Positions 10,590-19,030 of a stretch of 64,000 bases of DNA are shown here, piece by piece. The notes below the pieces were generated by a model. That model made no database searches, was not told the DNA's origin, and saw nothing but the letters and a program-made list of their open reading frames with translations. This DNA is from Amycolatopsis endophytica. Its GTDB lineage: Bacteria; Actinomycetota; Actinomycetes; Mycobacteriales; Pseudonocardiaceae. The translations under genes were made by a program, and so were the position numbers. The stretch's first letter is position 1. Each line of letters starts with the position of its first letter. The stretch covers positions 3,968,001-4,032,000 of the forward strand of contig NZ_JACCFK010000001.1 of assembly GCF_013410405.1 (NCBI RefSeq), read 5' to 3'.

Positions 10590-10916
10590 GTGAACAGGTC
10601 CCCACGGGGTACCGGAGACGAGGACGCCCCCGTTCTCATCACCGAAGCCGCCCCGTCGTACGAGGACGAGCACGCCGCCCGCAAGCGCAAGTACATGCTG
10701 ATGATGGGCATGCGGTTCCCGTGCCTGGTGCTGGCCGGGATCTTCTACCACACGTGGTGGCTCGCGCTGCTGTTCATCGTCATCTCGATCCCGCTGCCGT
10801 GGATCGCGGTCCTGATCGCCAACGACGGTCCTCCGCGCAAGCGGGAGAACGTCAGCCGGTACCAGGCCGAGGCGAAGGCCCTTGAGCAGCGGGAACACCG
10901 GATCATCGACGGCTGA
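10590..10916 (+). CDS. DUF3099 family membrane protein
   Basis: The product (108 residues) has an acidic N-terminal tail beginning 'PVLITEAAPSYEDEHAARKRKY'. Two transmembrane segments (about 43-58 and 62-80) are separated by a short loop, and a basic C-terminal tail ends 'QREHRIIDG'. This is the layout of the actinobacterial DUF3099 family, whose function is unknown. The GTG start at 10590 is set by the strong AGGAGG Shine-Dalgarno at 10576-10581. It follows dapE after 62 bases. A palindromic GTAGCCGCTAC lies just past its stop codon. Confidence 0.85.
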   Translation: MNRSPRGTGDEDAPVLITEAAPSYEDEHAARKRKYMLMMGMRFPCLVLAGIFYHTWWLALLFIVISIPLPWIAVLIANDGPPRKRENVSRYQAEAKALEQREHRIIDG

Positions 10917-11153
10917 CTCGTAGCCGCTACGCGCGTGTCTCCAGCGCCGGCTTCGCTTCGCTACGCCCCGATTGTGGCCGCCCCGATTTTTCATTGTTTC
11001 TCCGGCCGAGCAGGCGGCGTCAAGGCGGGAAAGAGTACCTTGACCCCGCCTGATCGTCCGCAGAACTGGGCTGTGGATCGGGGTGCGGGGGAGCGCTGGG
11101 CGGCTGGTGGCTGGGTTTCGTCGCCGGGCGCCGGTTGTGTAGGTGGTGGGCGT
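10917..11153. repeat. Intergenic repeat region, left part, with short palindromes and a stem-loop relative
   Basis: No gene is visible. GTAGCCGCTACGCG at 10920-10933 recurs inverted as CGCGTAGCGGCTAC at 11513-11526, so the whole 0.6-kb interval is bounded by matching ends, each of which is itself a near-palindrome. At 11016-11050 lies a shortened copy of the stem-loop core (TCAAGG, 12-base loop, CCTTGA) found complete at 30669, 52212 and 59621. Confidence 0.65.
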
Positions 11154-11310
11154 CCCGGAACGGCAAACACGCCGCCCGGAACGGCAAACACGCCAACCGG
11201 AGCGGCAAACACGCCAGCGCGAGCGGCCAACACGCCGCGCGCCGCGCCGTGTTTGCCGCTCCGGGCACCGTGTTTGCTGCTCCGGGCGCCGTGTTGGCTG
11301 CTCCGGGGCG
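11154..11310. repeat. 21-bp head-to-head repeat array, 4 forward + 3 inverted units
   Basis: Four units of the form CGGCAAACACGCC start their AAACAC/CAACAC core at 11165, 11186, 11207 and 11228, exactly 21 bases apart. Three inverted units follow (GTGTTTGCCGCTCCGGGC type), with cores starting at 11249, 11270 and 11291, again exactly 21 apart. The array is non-coding and lies between a DUF3099 gene and psuK. Confidence 0.85.
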
Positions 11311-11535
11311 CGAACTCGACGTTCGCGGCTGGCGCCCGGCAATGGGAGGCGACCCGGCGCCTTGCCTACCGGGCTTTCCTCTCCCACAACCGATCCCCGG
11401 CCTGCTTGAGTGGTCGATCAGGACGTCCCTGCTCGATCGCTCAAACACTGAAGGATCGGGTCCGGGAGGGGCGAATCCATTGCGAGCTTGCGAGCACGGC
11501 GCTTGAGAAACCCGCGTAGCGGCTACGCAACCCAA
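11311..11535. other. Gene-free right part of the 10.9-11.5 kb interval
   Basis: No coding frame is convincing. A GAACTCG-type unit follows the array directly. An imperfect inverted repeat around 11405-11445 (TTGAG...GATC...GATCGCTCAA) could act as a distal terminator for psuK on the minus strand. The palindrome at 11513-11526 closes the interval. Confidence 0.5.
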
Positions 11536-12396
11536 TCAGGGCTGAGCCCCGACCTTGGTCACCGCCCGAGCCCCCAGCCGCACCCCCGCCCGCAGCGCCT
11601 CCACAATGGACTCACCCCGTACCCACGCCGCCAGAACCCCCGCATCGAACGCGTCACCGGCCCCGGTGGAGTCCACGCACTCCGCCTCTTCCGCGGGCAC
11701 GCTCACCACGCCATCCGGTGAAACCCACGTCGCACCATCGAGACCGGATGTCACGGCCACCGCGCCGACCGTGTCCAGCAAGGTTTTCGCCACGAGAGGA
11801 TCGTCGGATCCGGTCAGTGCCAGCAGTTCCGCCGTGTTGGGCAGCAACAGATCCGTGCCGTGCACGTCATCGAGGAACGTGTCGGTGATCAACGCGGCCG
11901 CCTGCGGGTCGACCGACGTGGTCAGCCCCGCCTCCTTCGCGGCCGCCAGCGCGGCCAGGCCCGCGGGCCGGGACGACGGGTCCAGCAGCACGTACCCGGA
12001 CAGGTGCAGGTGATCGGCTCCCGCCAGCACCGCCGGCTCGATGTCCGAAGGCGAGAACCGGGCGATCGCGCCCCGGTCGGGCAGCATGCTGCGTTGTCCG
12101 GAACCGTCCACCAGCACCACGACGCAGCACGTCGGGGCTTCCGGGTCCACGGCGAACGCGCACGACACACCCGCCGACTCCAGTTCGGCCCGCACCAGCC
12201 GTCCGCCCGCGTCGTCCCCGACCCGGGCGATCAACGTCGTCTGGGCGCCGGCGTGCGCCAGCCACACCGCGGTGTTCGCACCCGCGCCGCCGCCGGTCAA
12301 GCGCACCTGTGAGCGCGAGTCGCCGCCGTACACGACCGGACCCTCGTGCCGGGCCACCACGTCCAGCCCGGCGTCCCCGACCACGACGATCTTCAC
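11536..12396 (-). CDS. psuK: PfkB-family carbohydrate kinase, probable pseudouridine kinase
   Basis: The product (286 residues) is a ribokinase/PfkB-family kinase. It shows the N-terminal glycine-rich 'GGAGANTAVWLAHAG' motif and the C-terminal signature 'DSTGAGDAFDAG', whose aspartate is the catalytic base and whose glycines form the anion hole. The start is a GTG at 12396 that overlaps the psuG stop codon by four bases. In this context, directly behind psuG, the likely substrate is pseudouridine, phosphorylated to pseudouridine 5'-phosphate for PsuG. That assignment rests on the gene pairing; on sequence alone the sugar specificity of a PfkB kinase is uncertain. Confidence 0.82.
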   Translation of the reverse strand: MKIVVVGDAGLDVVARHEGPVVYGGDSRSQVRLTGGGAGANTAVWLAHAGAQTTLIARVGDDAGGRLVRAELESAGVSCAFAVDPEAPTCCVVVLVDGSGQRSMLPDRGAIARFSPSDIEPAVLAGADHLHLSGYVLLDPSSRPAGLAALAAAKEAGLTTSVDPQAAALITDTFLDDVHGTDLLLPNTAELLALTGSDDPLVAKTLLDTVGAVAVTSGLDGATWVSPDGVVSVPAEEAECVDSTGAGDAFDAGVLAAWVRGESIVEALRAGVRLGARAVTKVGAQP

Positions 12397-13298
12397 GCCA
12401 GCTCCACCGCGACCTCGGCGGCCACCCGCGCGTTGGACACCACCAGCTCCTCGTTGGCGTCCAGGCTCACCCCGCCACTGGCGGTGTGGAAGTGCTCCAG
12501 CAGCACCGGCGTCACCTCCTTGCCGTGCACCCCGCGCGAGTCCAGCAGCGCCAGCCCCTCGGCCAGCAGCCGGTCGTGCAGCTCCGCGGACATCTCCGCC
12601 GTCGCCGGGATCGGATTCGCCAGCAGCACGCCCGACGACGCGACCCGCCGGTGGGCCGCGACGACGGCGGCGGCCGAAGCGGCATCGTCCACTCGCCACG
12701 GCACCTCGAACCCGGACGAGCGCCGGTAGAACGCGGGGAATTCGCCGGTCGCGTACCCGAGCACCGGCACCGAATTCGTCTCCAGCACCTCGAGCGTCGC
12801 GGCGATGTCGAGCACGGACTTCACACCCGAGCACACCACCAGCACCGGCACGCGCGCCAGTACACCGAGGTCGGCCGAGACGTCCCACGACTCGCCCGCC
12901 CCGAGGTGCACACCGCCCAGCCCGCCGGTCGCGAACACCCCGATCCCGGCCGCGTGCGCCAGCGCGGACGTGCTCGCCACCGTCGTCGCGCCGGAGCGGC
13001 CGAGCCCGATCGCGGGACCGAGGTCGCGCAGGGACAGCTTGTCCAGACCGGCGTCGGCCGCGCACACGCGCTCCAGCTGCGCCCGGGAGAGCCCGGCGTG
13101 CGCGACGCCGTCGAGCACGGCGATGGTGGCGGGCACCGCTCCGGCCGCCCGCACGGTTTCCTCCAGCCGGTTCGCGACCGCGAGGTTGCGGCCGGGCGGC
13201 AGACCGTGGGACAGGATCGTGCTTTCGAGTGCGACGATCGCGCGTCCGCTGTGCACGGCGTCGGCTACCTCGTCGGAGAGGGTGATCGGAGTTGTCAC
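12393..13298 (-). CDS. psuG: Pseudouridine-5'-phosphate glycosidase
   Basis: The product (301 residues) splits pseudouridine 5'-phosphate into uracil and ribose 5-phosphate by breaking the C-C glycosidic bond. Family motifs are clear: 'ALESTILSHGLPPGRN' near the N-terminus, 'TIAVLDGVAHAGLS', 'GIGVFATGGLGGVHLGA', 'VCSGVKSVLD' (with the active-site lysine) and 'NPIPATAEM'. It is the upstream gene of a two-gene psuG-psuK operon, coupled by a GTGA overlap. The pair lets the cell salvage pseudouridine released from RNA turnover. GTG at 13298 is the only sensible start, since it leaves the N-terminal 'LSDEVADAVHSGRAIVALEST' region intact. Confidence 0.94.
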   Translation of the reverse strand: MTTPITLSDEVADAVHSGRAIVALESTILSHGLPPGRNLAVANRLEETVRAAGAVPATIAVLDGVAHAGLSRAQLERVCAADAGLDKLSLRDLGPAIGLGRSGATTVASTSALAHAAGIGVFATGGLGGVHLGAGESWDVSADLGVLARVPVLVVCSGVKSVLDIAATLEVLETNSVPVLGYATGEFPAFYRRSSGFEVPWRVDDAASAAAVVAAHRRVASSGVLLANPIPATAEMSAELHDRLLAEGLALLDSRGVHGKEVTPVLLEHFHTASGGVSLDANEELVVSNARVAAEVAVELA

Positions 13299-13322
13299 GA
13301 GGAACCATCTTCACCGACGCGA

Positions 13323-13820
13323 TCAGGTGAAGTCCCAGCGGGTGGGCGAGCCGCCGAAGTCGCTTTCGTCGAGCCCGAACACCCACCGCGGCCGCACCCG
13401 CACGGTCGCGGTGTCGTCGGTGTTCAGGAAGTCCAGGTCGTAGCTCGTGCGGTACTTCGCGTTGACCACGTCCAGGAACGCCTGGCGGGACACCGAATCC
13501 CGCACCACCCCGGCGACGCCCTCGGCCACCACGGGGTTGAGGGCGTCGCCGGTGGAGACGGTCACCGCGGGGTTCGCCTCCAGGTTGCGCACCTTCCGGG
13601 CGCCGCGCGACGAGGAGAACCACAGCGCCTCGTCGTGCCACACGGCCCAGACCGGCATCAGGTGCGGGCGGCTGTCCGGCCACACGGTCGCCACCCAGTA
13701 GTCGTGGGAGTCCGTCAGGCGTTTCAGCGCCCAGGACCAGGGCAGCAGGCCGGTGCCCTGGTCGGCGGGCAGGGTGCCGTAGCCGGGCATGTGCGGGCGG
13801 GTTACGCGGGGAACGGTCAT
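13323..13820 (-). CDS. Pyridoxamine-5'-phosphate-oxidase-fold protein (flavin/F420-binding split barrel)
   Basis: The 165-residue protein has the split-barrel PPOX fold: 'YWVATVWPDSRPHLMPVWAVWHDEALWFSSS' gives the first strands, followed by 'KVRNLEANPAVTVSTGD' and a C-terminal 'VRPRWVFGLDESDF'. Such proteins bind FMN or coenzyme F420, or scavenge haem or biliverdin. Actinobacterial members most often use F420. The exact reaction cannot be told. It ends 24 bases from psuG and starts 15 bases after the tautomerase gene on the same strand, so tautomerase, PPOX and psuG-psuK may be read through together. Confidence 0.82.
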   Translation of the reverse strand: MTVPRVTRPHMPGYGTLPADQGTGLLPWSWALKRLTDSHDYWVATVWPDSRPHLMPVWAVWHDEALWFSSSRGARKVRNLEANPAVTVSTGDALNPVVAEGVAGVVRDSVSRQAFLDVVNAKYRTSYDLDFLNTDDTATVRVRPRWVFGLDESDFGGSPTRWDFT

Positions 13821-13835
13821 CGGCGATCACTCCCT

Positions 13836-14210
13836 TCACTCCAGATACTGCGCCACCCCCTCCCCGAAGGACCAGTCCACTGGCTGGTTCTCGGTGACGC
13901 ACACCAGCGTTGCGCGGCTCGATCCCGGCCCGTTCCGCCGCCAGCTCCGCGATGCGCGCGTACAGCGCCTTCTTCTGCGCATAACTGCGCCCGGCCCGCA
14001 TGGTGATGCCGACGAACACGACGCCGTGGTCCCGGCGCGGATCCCCGGGTAGGTGCCATGGCGCAACAGCCCGGTCGAGGTGATGACCTGGAACAGGTCG
14101 TCCTCGGGGAACCCGATCGTCCCGGTCATCGCCTGGTGGACCGCGTCGCCGAGGGCCTCCAGCGTGCTGTCGTCGTGGGTGGGCAGTGCGTCGATGCGGA
14201 CGAGAGGCAT
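13836..14210 (-). pseudogene. Tautomerase-family gene with two compensating frameshifts
   Basis: The frame starting at 14210 encodes 'MPLVRIDALP', with the Pro1 catalytic base of the 4-oxalocrotonate tautomerase superfamily, and runs well to 'HGTYPG'. It then becomes Arg/Ser/Cys-rich nonsense and recovers at 'VCVTENQPVDWSFGEGVAQYLE', typical of the family's C-terminus. The missing middle lies in another frame between about 14043 and 13907, reading 'DPRRDHGVVFVGITMRAGRS' and onward. A lost G in a G-run near 14043-14046 and a gained base near 13903-13907 explain this. Either the gene is damaged or the sequence has two small errors; corrected, it would make about 124 residues. Confidence 0.75.
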
Positions 14211-14218
14211 GCAGACAC

Positions 14219-14238
14219 TGTACATACCAGTAGGTACA
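14219..14238. promoter_or_regulatory. Candidate repressor operator (TetR-like palindrome)
   Basis: The 20-base sequence fits the palindrome TGTAC-N-TAC-NN-GTA-N-GTACA. It lies nine bases upstream of the tautomerase start, in the short divergent gap shared with the DUF3039 gene, where it would overlap a minus-strand promoter. No regulator gene sits next to it. Confidence 0.45.
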
Positions 14239-14284
14239 GAAGCCGGAGTGTCGGCCGCCCGGGGACCTGCGGCAAAATGGGGGC

Positions 14285-14539
14285 ATGAGCACATCGACGC
14301 TGCCCGAGGTCGACACCCGCCCGGAGTCCACCGAGGAGACCGACAGCGATCAGCCGAAGGTCTTCCACTACGTGCGCAAGGACAAGATCGCCGAGAGCGC
14401 GGTCATGGGCACGTACGTGGTGGCGCTGTGCGGCGAGGTCTTCCCCGTCACCCGTTCACCCAAGCCCGGCTCACCCGTGTGCCCGGCCTGCAAGGAGATC
14501 TACGAGGGGTTGCGTCCCGGCCCCAAGGGCGACGACTGA
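14285..14539 (+). CDS. DUF3039 family small zinc-ribbon-like protein
   Basis: The 84-residue protein matches DUF3039, conserved across actinobacteria. It has a polar acidic N-terminus (about 1-24), then 'FHYVRKDKIAESAVMGTYVVALCGEVFP' and 'SPVCPACKEIYEGLRPG'. The cysteines in 'ALCGE' and 'VCPAC', with a nearby histidine, are plausible metal ligands. Its function is unknown; RNA-polymerase- or nucleic-acid-associated roles have been considered for such small proteins, but nothing here tests that. Its 3' end overlaps the convergent YihY-family gene by 40 bases. Confidence 0.88.
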   Translation: MSTSTLPEVDTRPESTEETDSDQPKVFHYVRKDKIAESAVMGTYVVALCGEVFPVTRSPKPGSPVCPACKEIYEGLRPGPKGDD

Positions 14540-15603
14540 TCCGCGAGGTCGTCGGAGTCCCCGCTCTCCGCCTCGGCGGGCGGGTCCTCCTGCTTGCGCG
14601 GCTTCCGCAGCGGCTGCGTCGTGCGCTCCCACAGTGACGGCTGCTCGTCGCGCATGCGTTCCTGCGCGCGCTCCATCTCCAGCCGGCGCCACCGGCGGCG
14701 CTGGCGCCGGGTCATCTTCGCGGGCCACAGCTCCTGGATCGCGGAGTTGAAGTAGGCGCCGCCGACGATGGCCATCCCGATGAAGTACGTGAACAGCAGG
14801 AACGCGATCGGCGTGGCCAGCGCGCCGTAGGTGTAGCCGGTGCTGGTGATCCACGACAGGTAGATCCGCAGCCCGATGCTGGCCAGCAGGAAGATCACCA
14901 TCGCCAGCACCGCGCCGGGCAGCCCGCGATGCCATGGCAGCCGCCGCGGCAGCGCCAGCTTGTACAGCGTCGCCACCGCGAGCACCAGCAGCAGGCCGAT
15001 CACCGGGTAGTACAGCCAGCTGATCCACGTCGAGATCGTCGGCGCCCAGCTGTCCGGCAGGAAGTCGATCAGGACGTCCGGCCCGATCGCGATGACCGGC
15101 AGGCCGACCACCAGCAGCACCAGGCTGGCCAGGTACAGCAGCAGCGCGAAGATCCGCTGCCAGACCTCGTTGCGCACGCCGTACTGGTCGTGCGCGACCG
15201 TGATCGCGTCGACGAACGACGACATCGCCGACGAACCCGCCCACAGCGAGATCAGGAACCCGACCGACACGATCTCGCCCTTGCCGATGGTCAGGATGTC
15301 GTCGACCGTGGGCTCGATGATCTGGTCGACAACGCTGGAACTGAAGATCTTCTCGGTGAACGTGATGATCCGGTCGTGGACCGTGGTCACGAACCCCTGG
15401 CCGAACCAGTCGCCCATGAAGCCGAGGCTGCCCAGCAGGCCCAGGAGCAGCGGCGGCAGCGACAGCGTCTGCCAGAACGCCGCCTCCGCCGACTCGGAGA
15501 AGATGTTTCCATCCCACGCCTTGTTGAGGGTGCGCCCGAGCAGGCGCGCGGGGCCCTTGCGGCGGGCAGCCCCCTCGGAACTTTCACTGGACGGTGAACT
15601 CAT
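14500..15603 (-). CDS. YihY/BrkB-family integral membrane protein
   Basis: The product (367 residues) has about six hydrophobic segments in the YihY/virulence-factor-BrkB arrangement. It begins 'FWQTLSLPPLLLGLLGSLGF', continues through 'LISLWAGSSAMSSFVDAITVAHD', and ends with a long charged cytoplasmic tail (about 290-367). The family was once called ribonuclease BN in error; its real role is unknown, though lipid or substrate export is often suggested. ATG 15603 is preferred over ATG 15618 because a GAGG lies at the right distance. The last 40 bases overlap the DUF3039 gene antisense, so the two mRNAs can pair. Confidence 0.87.
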   Translation of the reverse strand: MSSPSSESSEGAARRKGPARLLGRTLNKAWDGNIFSESAEAAFWQTLSLPPLLLGLLGSLGFMGDWFGQGFVTTVHDRIITFTEKIFSSSVVDQIIEPTVDDILTIGKGEIVSVGFLISLWAGSSAMSSFVDAITVAHDQYGVRNEVWQRIFALLLYLASLVLLVVGLPVIAIGPDVLIDFLPDSWAPTISTWISWLYYPVIGLLLVLAVATLYKLALPRRLPWHRGLPGAVLAMVIFLLASIGLRIYLSWITSTGYTYGALATPIAFLLFTYFIGMAIVGGAYFNSAIQELWPAKMTRRQRRRWRRLEMERAQERMRDEQPSLWERTTQPLRKPRKQEDPPAEAESGDSDDLADQSSPLGPGRNPS

Positions 15604-15815
15604 GGCAGCCTCAAGCATGGCGGAACGGGCCGGATTTGGCTTGTCAAGACGTGTGGCGTGTTCAACTCCGCCGTGCCGTTCGCGGCTTCTGTCGGTGGGT
15701 GCGGGTAACCTCCGATGAGCCGCCCTCACCTCCGTCCGGCATCGCGGCCGGGCACTTCCGTGGGGGCATTCGCATGTCGCGTTCCATCGTCGGCGAGAGG
15801 AGGGGGAGGAATCCC

Positions 15816-17579
15816 TTGTCGGACACGGCCCAGGGTAATCGGACCGGTCAGGGCTTCGTCGCACCCGAGCCCCAGCACGACTCCACCGCCCGCCCGCTGC
15901 GGGCGTGGCAGCGCCGCGCGCTGACGAAGTACCTGAGCACGAAGCCACAGGACTTCCTCGCGGTCGCGACCCCCGGCGCGGGGAAGACGGTGTTCGGCCT
16001 GCGCATCGCCGCCGAGCTGCTGTCCGACCGGACGATCGAGGCGGTCACCATCGTGACCCCGACCGAGCACCTCAAGCACCAGTGGGCCGCCTCCGCGGCG
16101 CTGGCGGGCATCCCGATCGACTCGAACTACCGCAACGGCCAGGGCGCCGTCGCGGCCGACTACCGCGGCGTGGCGCTGACCTACGCGCAGGTGGCTGCGC
16201 ACCCGACGCTGCACCGGGTGCGCACCGAGGGCCGTAAGACGCTGGTCATCCTGGACGAGGTCCACCACGGTGGTGACGCGAAGAGCTGGGGCGACGCGAT
16301 CCGCGAGGCGTTCACCCCCGCCGTGCGGCGGGTGGCGCTCACCGGGACCCCGTTCCGCAGCGACGACTCGCCGATCCCGTTCGTCACCTACGAGCCGGAC
16401 GGTGACGGGTCGCTGCGCAGCAAGGCAGACCACGCCTACAACTACTCCGACGCGCTCGCCGACGGCGTCGTGCGGCCCGTCGTGTTCCTCGCCTACAGCG
16501 GCGAGGCGTCCTGGCGCACCAGCGCGGGGGAGGAGTTCACCGCGCGCCTGGGCGAGCCGTTGACGGCCGAGCAGACCGCCCGCGCGTGGCGCACGGCGCT
16601 CGACCCCGGCGGCGAGTGGGTCCCGTCGGTCCTGCAGGCCGCGGACACGCGCCTGCAGCAGCTGCGCGGCGGCGGCATCCCGGACGCGGGAGGTCTGGTC
16701 ATCGCCACCGACCAGGAGTCCGCGCGGGCCTACGCGAAGATCCTCACCCGGATCACCGGCGACGAGCCCACGGTCGTGCTCTCCGACGATCCGAAGGCGA
16801 CCGCGCGGATCGGCGAGTTCTCCGAGTCCACCGACCGGTGGCTGGTCGCGGTGCGGATGGTGTCCGAAGGCGTCGACGTGCCGCGCCTGGCGGTCGGCGT
16901 GTACGCCACGAGCGCCTCGACGCCGCTGTTCTTCGCCCAGGCCATCGGCCGGTTCGTGCGGGCCAGGCAGAAGGGCGAGACGGCGAGCGTGTTCCTGCCG
17001 AGCGTCCCGGTGCTGCTGGAGCTGGCCAGCGAGCTGGAGGCGCAGCGCGACCACGTGCTCGGCAAACCGCACCGCGAGAAGGACGGCTGGGACGACGAGC
17101 TGCTGGCGCAGGCCAACCGCACCGAGGACGAGCCCGGTGAGGAGGAGAAGGCGTTCACCTCGCTGGGCGCCTCCGCCGAGCTGGACCAGGTGATCTACGA
17201 CGGCAACTCCTTCGGCACGGCGGTGTTCTCCGGCACCGAAGAGGAGCAGGAGTACCTCGGGCTGCCGGGCCTGCTGGAGCCGGACCAGGTGCGGGCGCTG
17301 CTGCGCAAGCGGCAGGAGGAGCAGCTGGCCGACGCCGGCCGCCGCAAGCCCGCCACCGAGCAGGTGCCGCCGCCCGCGCCGAAGCCGCAGAGCGTCAACG
17401 AGCGGATGGCCTCGCTGCGCAAGGAGCTGAACACCCTGGTGGGCATGTACCACCACCGCACGCGCAAACCACACGGCGCGATCCACAGCGAGCTGCGCAA
17501 GACCTGCGGCGGCCCGCCGACCGCGATGGCGTCGATGGAACAGCTGGAGGAGCGGATCGCTACGCTGCGGTCCTGGTGA
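15816..17579 (+). CDS. Superfamily 2 DEAD/DEAH-type helicase
   Basis: The product (587 residues) has a RecA-like ATPase core: Walker A 'ATPGAGKT', motif II 'DEVHH', motif III 'LTGTPFRSD', and a second domain with 'VRMVSEGVDVPRLAVGVYATS' and the motif VI-like 'AIGRFVRARQKG'. The layout is that of actinobacterial SF2 helicases related to XPB/RAD25- and restriction-type enzymes; there is no nuclease domain. A TTG start at 15816 is chosen because a very strong purine-rich Shine-Dalgarno (AGGAGGGGGAGG) ends just ahead of it. An in-frame ATG at 15774 has none. The C-terminal 20 bases overlap the convergent PepSY gene. The substrate is unknown. Confidence 0.88.
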   Translation: MSDTAQGNRTGQGFVAPEPQHDSTARPLRAWQRRALTKYLSTKPQDFLAVATPGAGKTVFGLRIAAELLSDRTIEAVTIVTPTEHLKHQWAASAALAGIPIDSNYRNGQGAVAADYRGVALTYAQVAAHPTLHRVRTEGRKTLVILDEVHHGGDAKSWGDAIREAFTPAVRRVALTGTPFRSDDSPIPFVTYEPDGDGSLRSKADHAYNYSDALADGVVRPVVFLAYSGEASWRTSAGEEFTARLGEPLTAEQTARAWRTALDPGGEWVPSVLQAADTRLQQLRGGGIPDAGGLVIATDQESARAYAKILTRITGDEPTVVLSDDPKATARIGEFSESTDRWLVAVRMVSEGVDVPRLAVGVYATSASTPLFFAQAIGRFVRARQKGETASVFLPSVPVLLELASELEAQRDHVLGKPHREKDGWDDELLAQANRTEDEPGEEEKAFTSLGASAELDQVIYDGNSFGTAVFSGTEEEQEYLGLPGLLEPDQVRALLRKRQEEQLADAGRRKPATEQVPPPAPKPQSVNERMASLRKELNTLVGMYHHRTRKPHGAIHSELRKTCGGPPTAMASMEQLEERIATLRSW

Positions 17580-18885
17580 CCCGGTCGGCCCGCCAGGCCA
17601 GGAAGGCGTCCAGCAGCAGGAAAGCCAGCAGGGACAGGCCGAAGACCGGCAGGAACCAGCCGATCACGATCCCGGCCGCCACCAGTGGCACCAGCACCTT
17701 CATCGGCAGGCGGCGCAGCGAACCGCGTGCGAACGGGCGGCCGACCGCGCGTCCGGTGGGCCGTCGCTGCCACCACATGCGGTAGCCCCAGATGATCAGC
17801 GCGATCAGGCCGATCATGACCAGCGCCAGCACGATCTGGTTCGGCAGACCGAACAGCAGGCCCATGTGCGCGTCGATGCCCCAGCTGGCGAGTTTCGCGG
17901 CCAGCGGCCAGTCGCCGAAGCGCAGGACGTCGACGATCGCGCCGGTCCGGGGGTCGATCGAGACGGCGTCCTGGCGGTGCGGCCAGGGGCGCTCGACCTG
18001 CTTGACCACGAAGGCCGTCTCGGTCGTCGCGGGGGTGATCTCGACCGGGCCGCCCAGCCCGGCGGACCGTGCCGTGGCCAGCACCGCGTCGAGGCTCTGT
18101 GGCGGAGCCGCCGCGGCGGGCGCGGGCAGGGTCGAGGTCACCGAGGGTGTCTCCCAGCTCAGTGTGCTGCGCAGCTCGGAGATGTTCTGCCCGGCGAACT
18201 GTGACCAGGTCAGGCCGGTCGCGGACAGGAAGAGCAGGACCAGCGCCACCCAGGTGCCGGTGGTGGCGTGCCAGGTCAGCGTGCGGGCCCGCCCGGACGT
18301 GGCCCCGCGGCGGCGGCGACGGCCCCACCACAGCACCAGCCCGCCCGCCACCACGACCCACAGCCAGCTGGCCGCCAGCTCGCTGTAGACGCGGCCGAAG
18401 TCGCCGAGGTGGAGGTTGCGGTGCAGGTTGTCCAGCCAGCCGCGCACCGGCATGGCCTGGCCGGAGCCGTAGGTGTCGAGCACGCCCCGGATCTCGCCGT
18501 CGTAGGGGTTGACGAAGGCGGTGCGGTAGAAGCTCTCCGGCAGTCCGGGGGCGGTGAAGATGACCTGCGTCGTGTCGGTCGCCGTGGTGCCGGGGCGGAT
18601 GCTCCGGAGCGTGCCCTCCGGCACGGCGGTCTCCGCCCGGCTCACCTGGTCGGCCAGCGGCACCGTGCCGACCCCGGCGGGGACGTGCAGCTGGTGGTCG
18701 TTGACGACCTGTTCGAGCTGCGGCGCGAAGATGTAGAGCAGACCGGAGATCGCGGCCACCAGCAGGAACGGGCCGACGAGGATGCCGGCGTAGAAGTGCA
18801 GGCGGAGCAGGAGCGGGCGCAGTGACGTGCGGGGCTTGCCGGTGTCCGGCCGTTGAGCGGTCTCCAGCAGATCGTCCGTCGTCAT
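17560..18885 (-). CDS. PepSY-associated transmembrane protein (siderophore-reductase-like fold)
   Basis: The product (441 residues) carries four main membrane helices in the PepSY_TM pattern. 'LRLHFYAGILVGPFLLVAAISGLLYIFAP' gives the first, with its conserved histidine. A large external PepSY region follows, then 'LNRNLHLG'-like 'LHRNLHLGDFGRVYSELAASW', 'LTWHATTGTWVALVLLFLSATGLTW' and 'DAHMGLLFGLPNQIV'. The histidines in these helices resemble those of iron-siderophore reductases and other PepSY oxidoreductases, so haem or quinone-linked reduction is possible. A good AAGGAG precedes ATG 18885. It stands alone between the helicase and a small zinc-ribbon gene. Confidence 0.87.
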   Translation of the reverse strand: MTTDDLLETAQRPDTGKPRTSLRPLLLRLHFYAGILVGPFLLVAAISGLLYIFAPQLEQVVNDHQLHVPAGVGTVPLADQVSRAETAVPEGTLRSIRPGTTATDTTQVIFTAPGLPESFYRTAFVNPYDGEIRGVLDTYGSGQAMPVRGWLDNLHRNLHLGDFGRVYSELAASWLWVVVAGGLVLWWGRRRRRGATSGRARTLTWHATTGTWVALVLLFLSATGLTWSQFAGQNISELRSTLSWETPSVTSTLPAPAAAAPPQSLDAVLATARSAGLGGPVEITPATTETAFVVKQVERPWPHRQDAVSIDPRTGAIVDVLRFGDWPLAAKLASWGIDAHMGLLFGLPNQIVLALVMIGLIALIIWGYRMWWQRRPTGRAVGRPFARGSLRRLPMKVLVPLVAAGIVIGWFLPVFGLSLLAFLLLDAFLAWRADRVTRTAA

Positions 18886-19030
18886 GGTGCTCCTTGGCGG
18901 GAGGGACCGGTCTTCCCTCCAGGTCGCCGGGAGCGACGAGATGGTTCCCGCTGTGACGGCGGGCACACCCAGGATGCAGAACGAGCGCCGAGGAAGGTCT
19001 CCCTGGCGCCCGCTCCGTCAGTCCGGGTTC

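Noticed and set aside
11154..11310. CRISPR-like array (regular 21-base spacing)
   Set aside because: Units are contiguous without unique spacers, change orientation mid-array, and no cas genes occur in the window.
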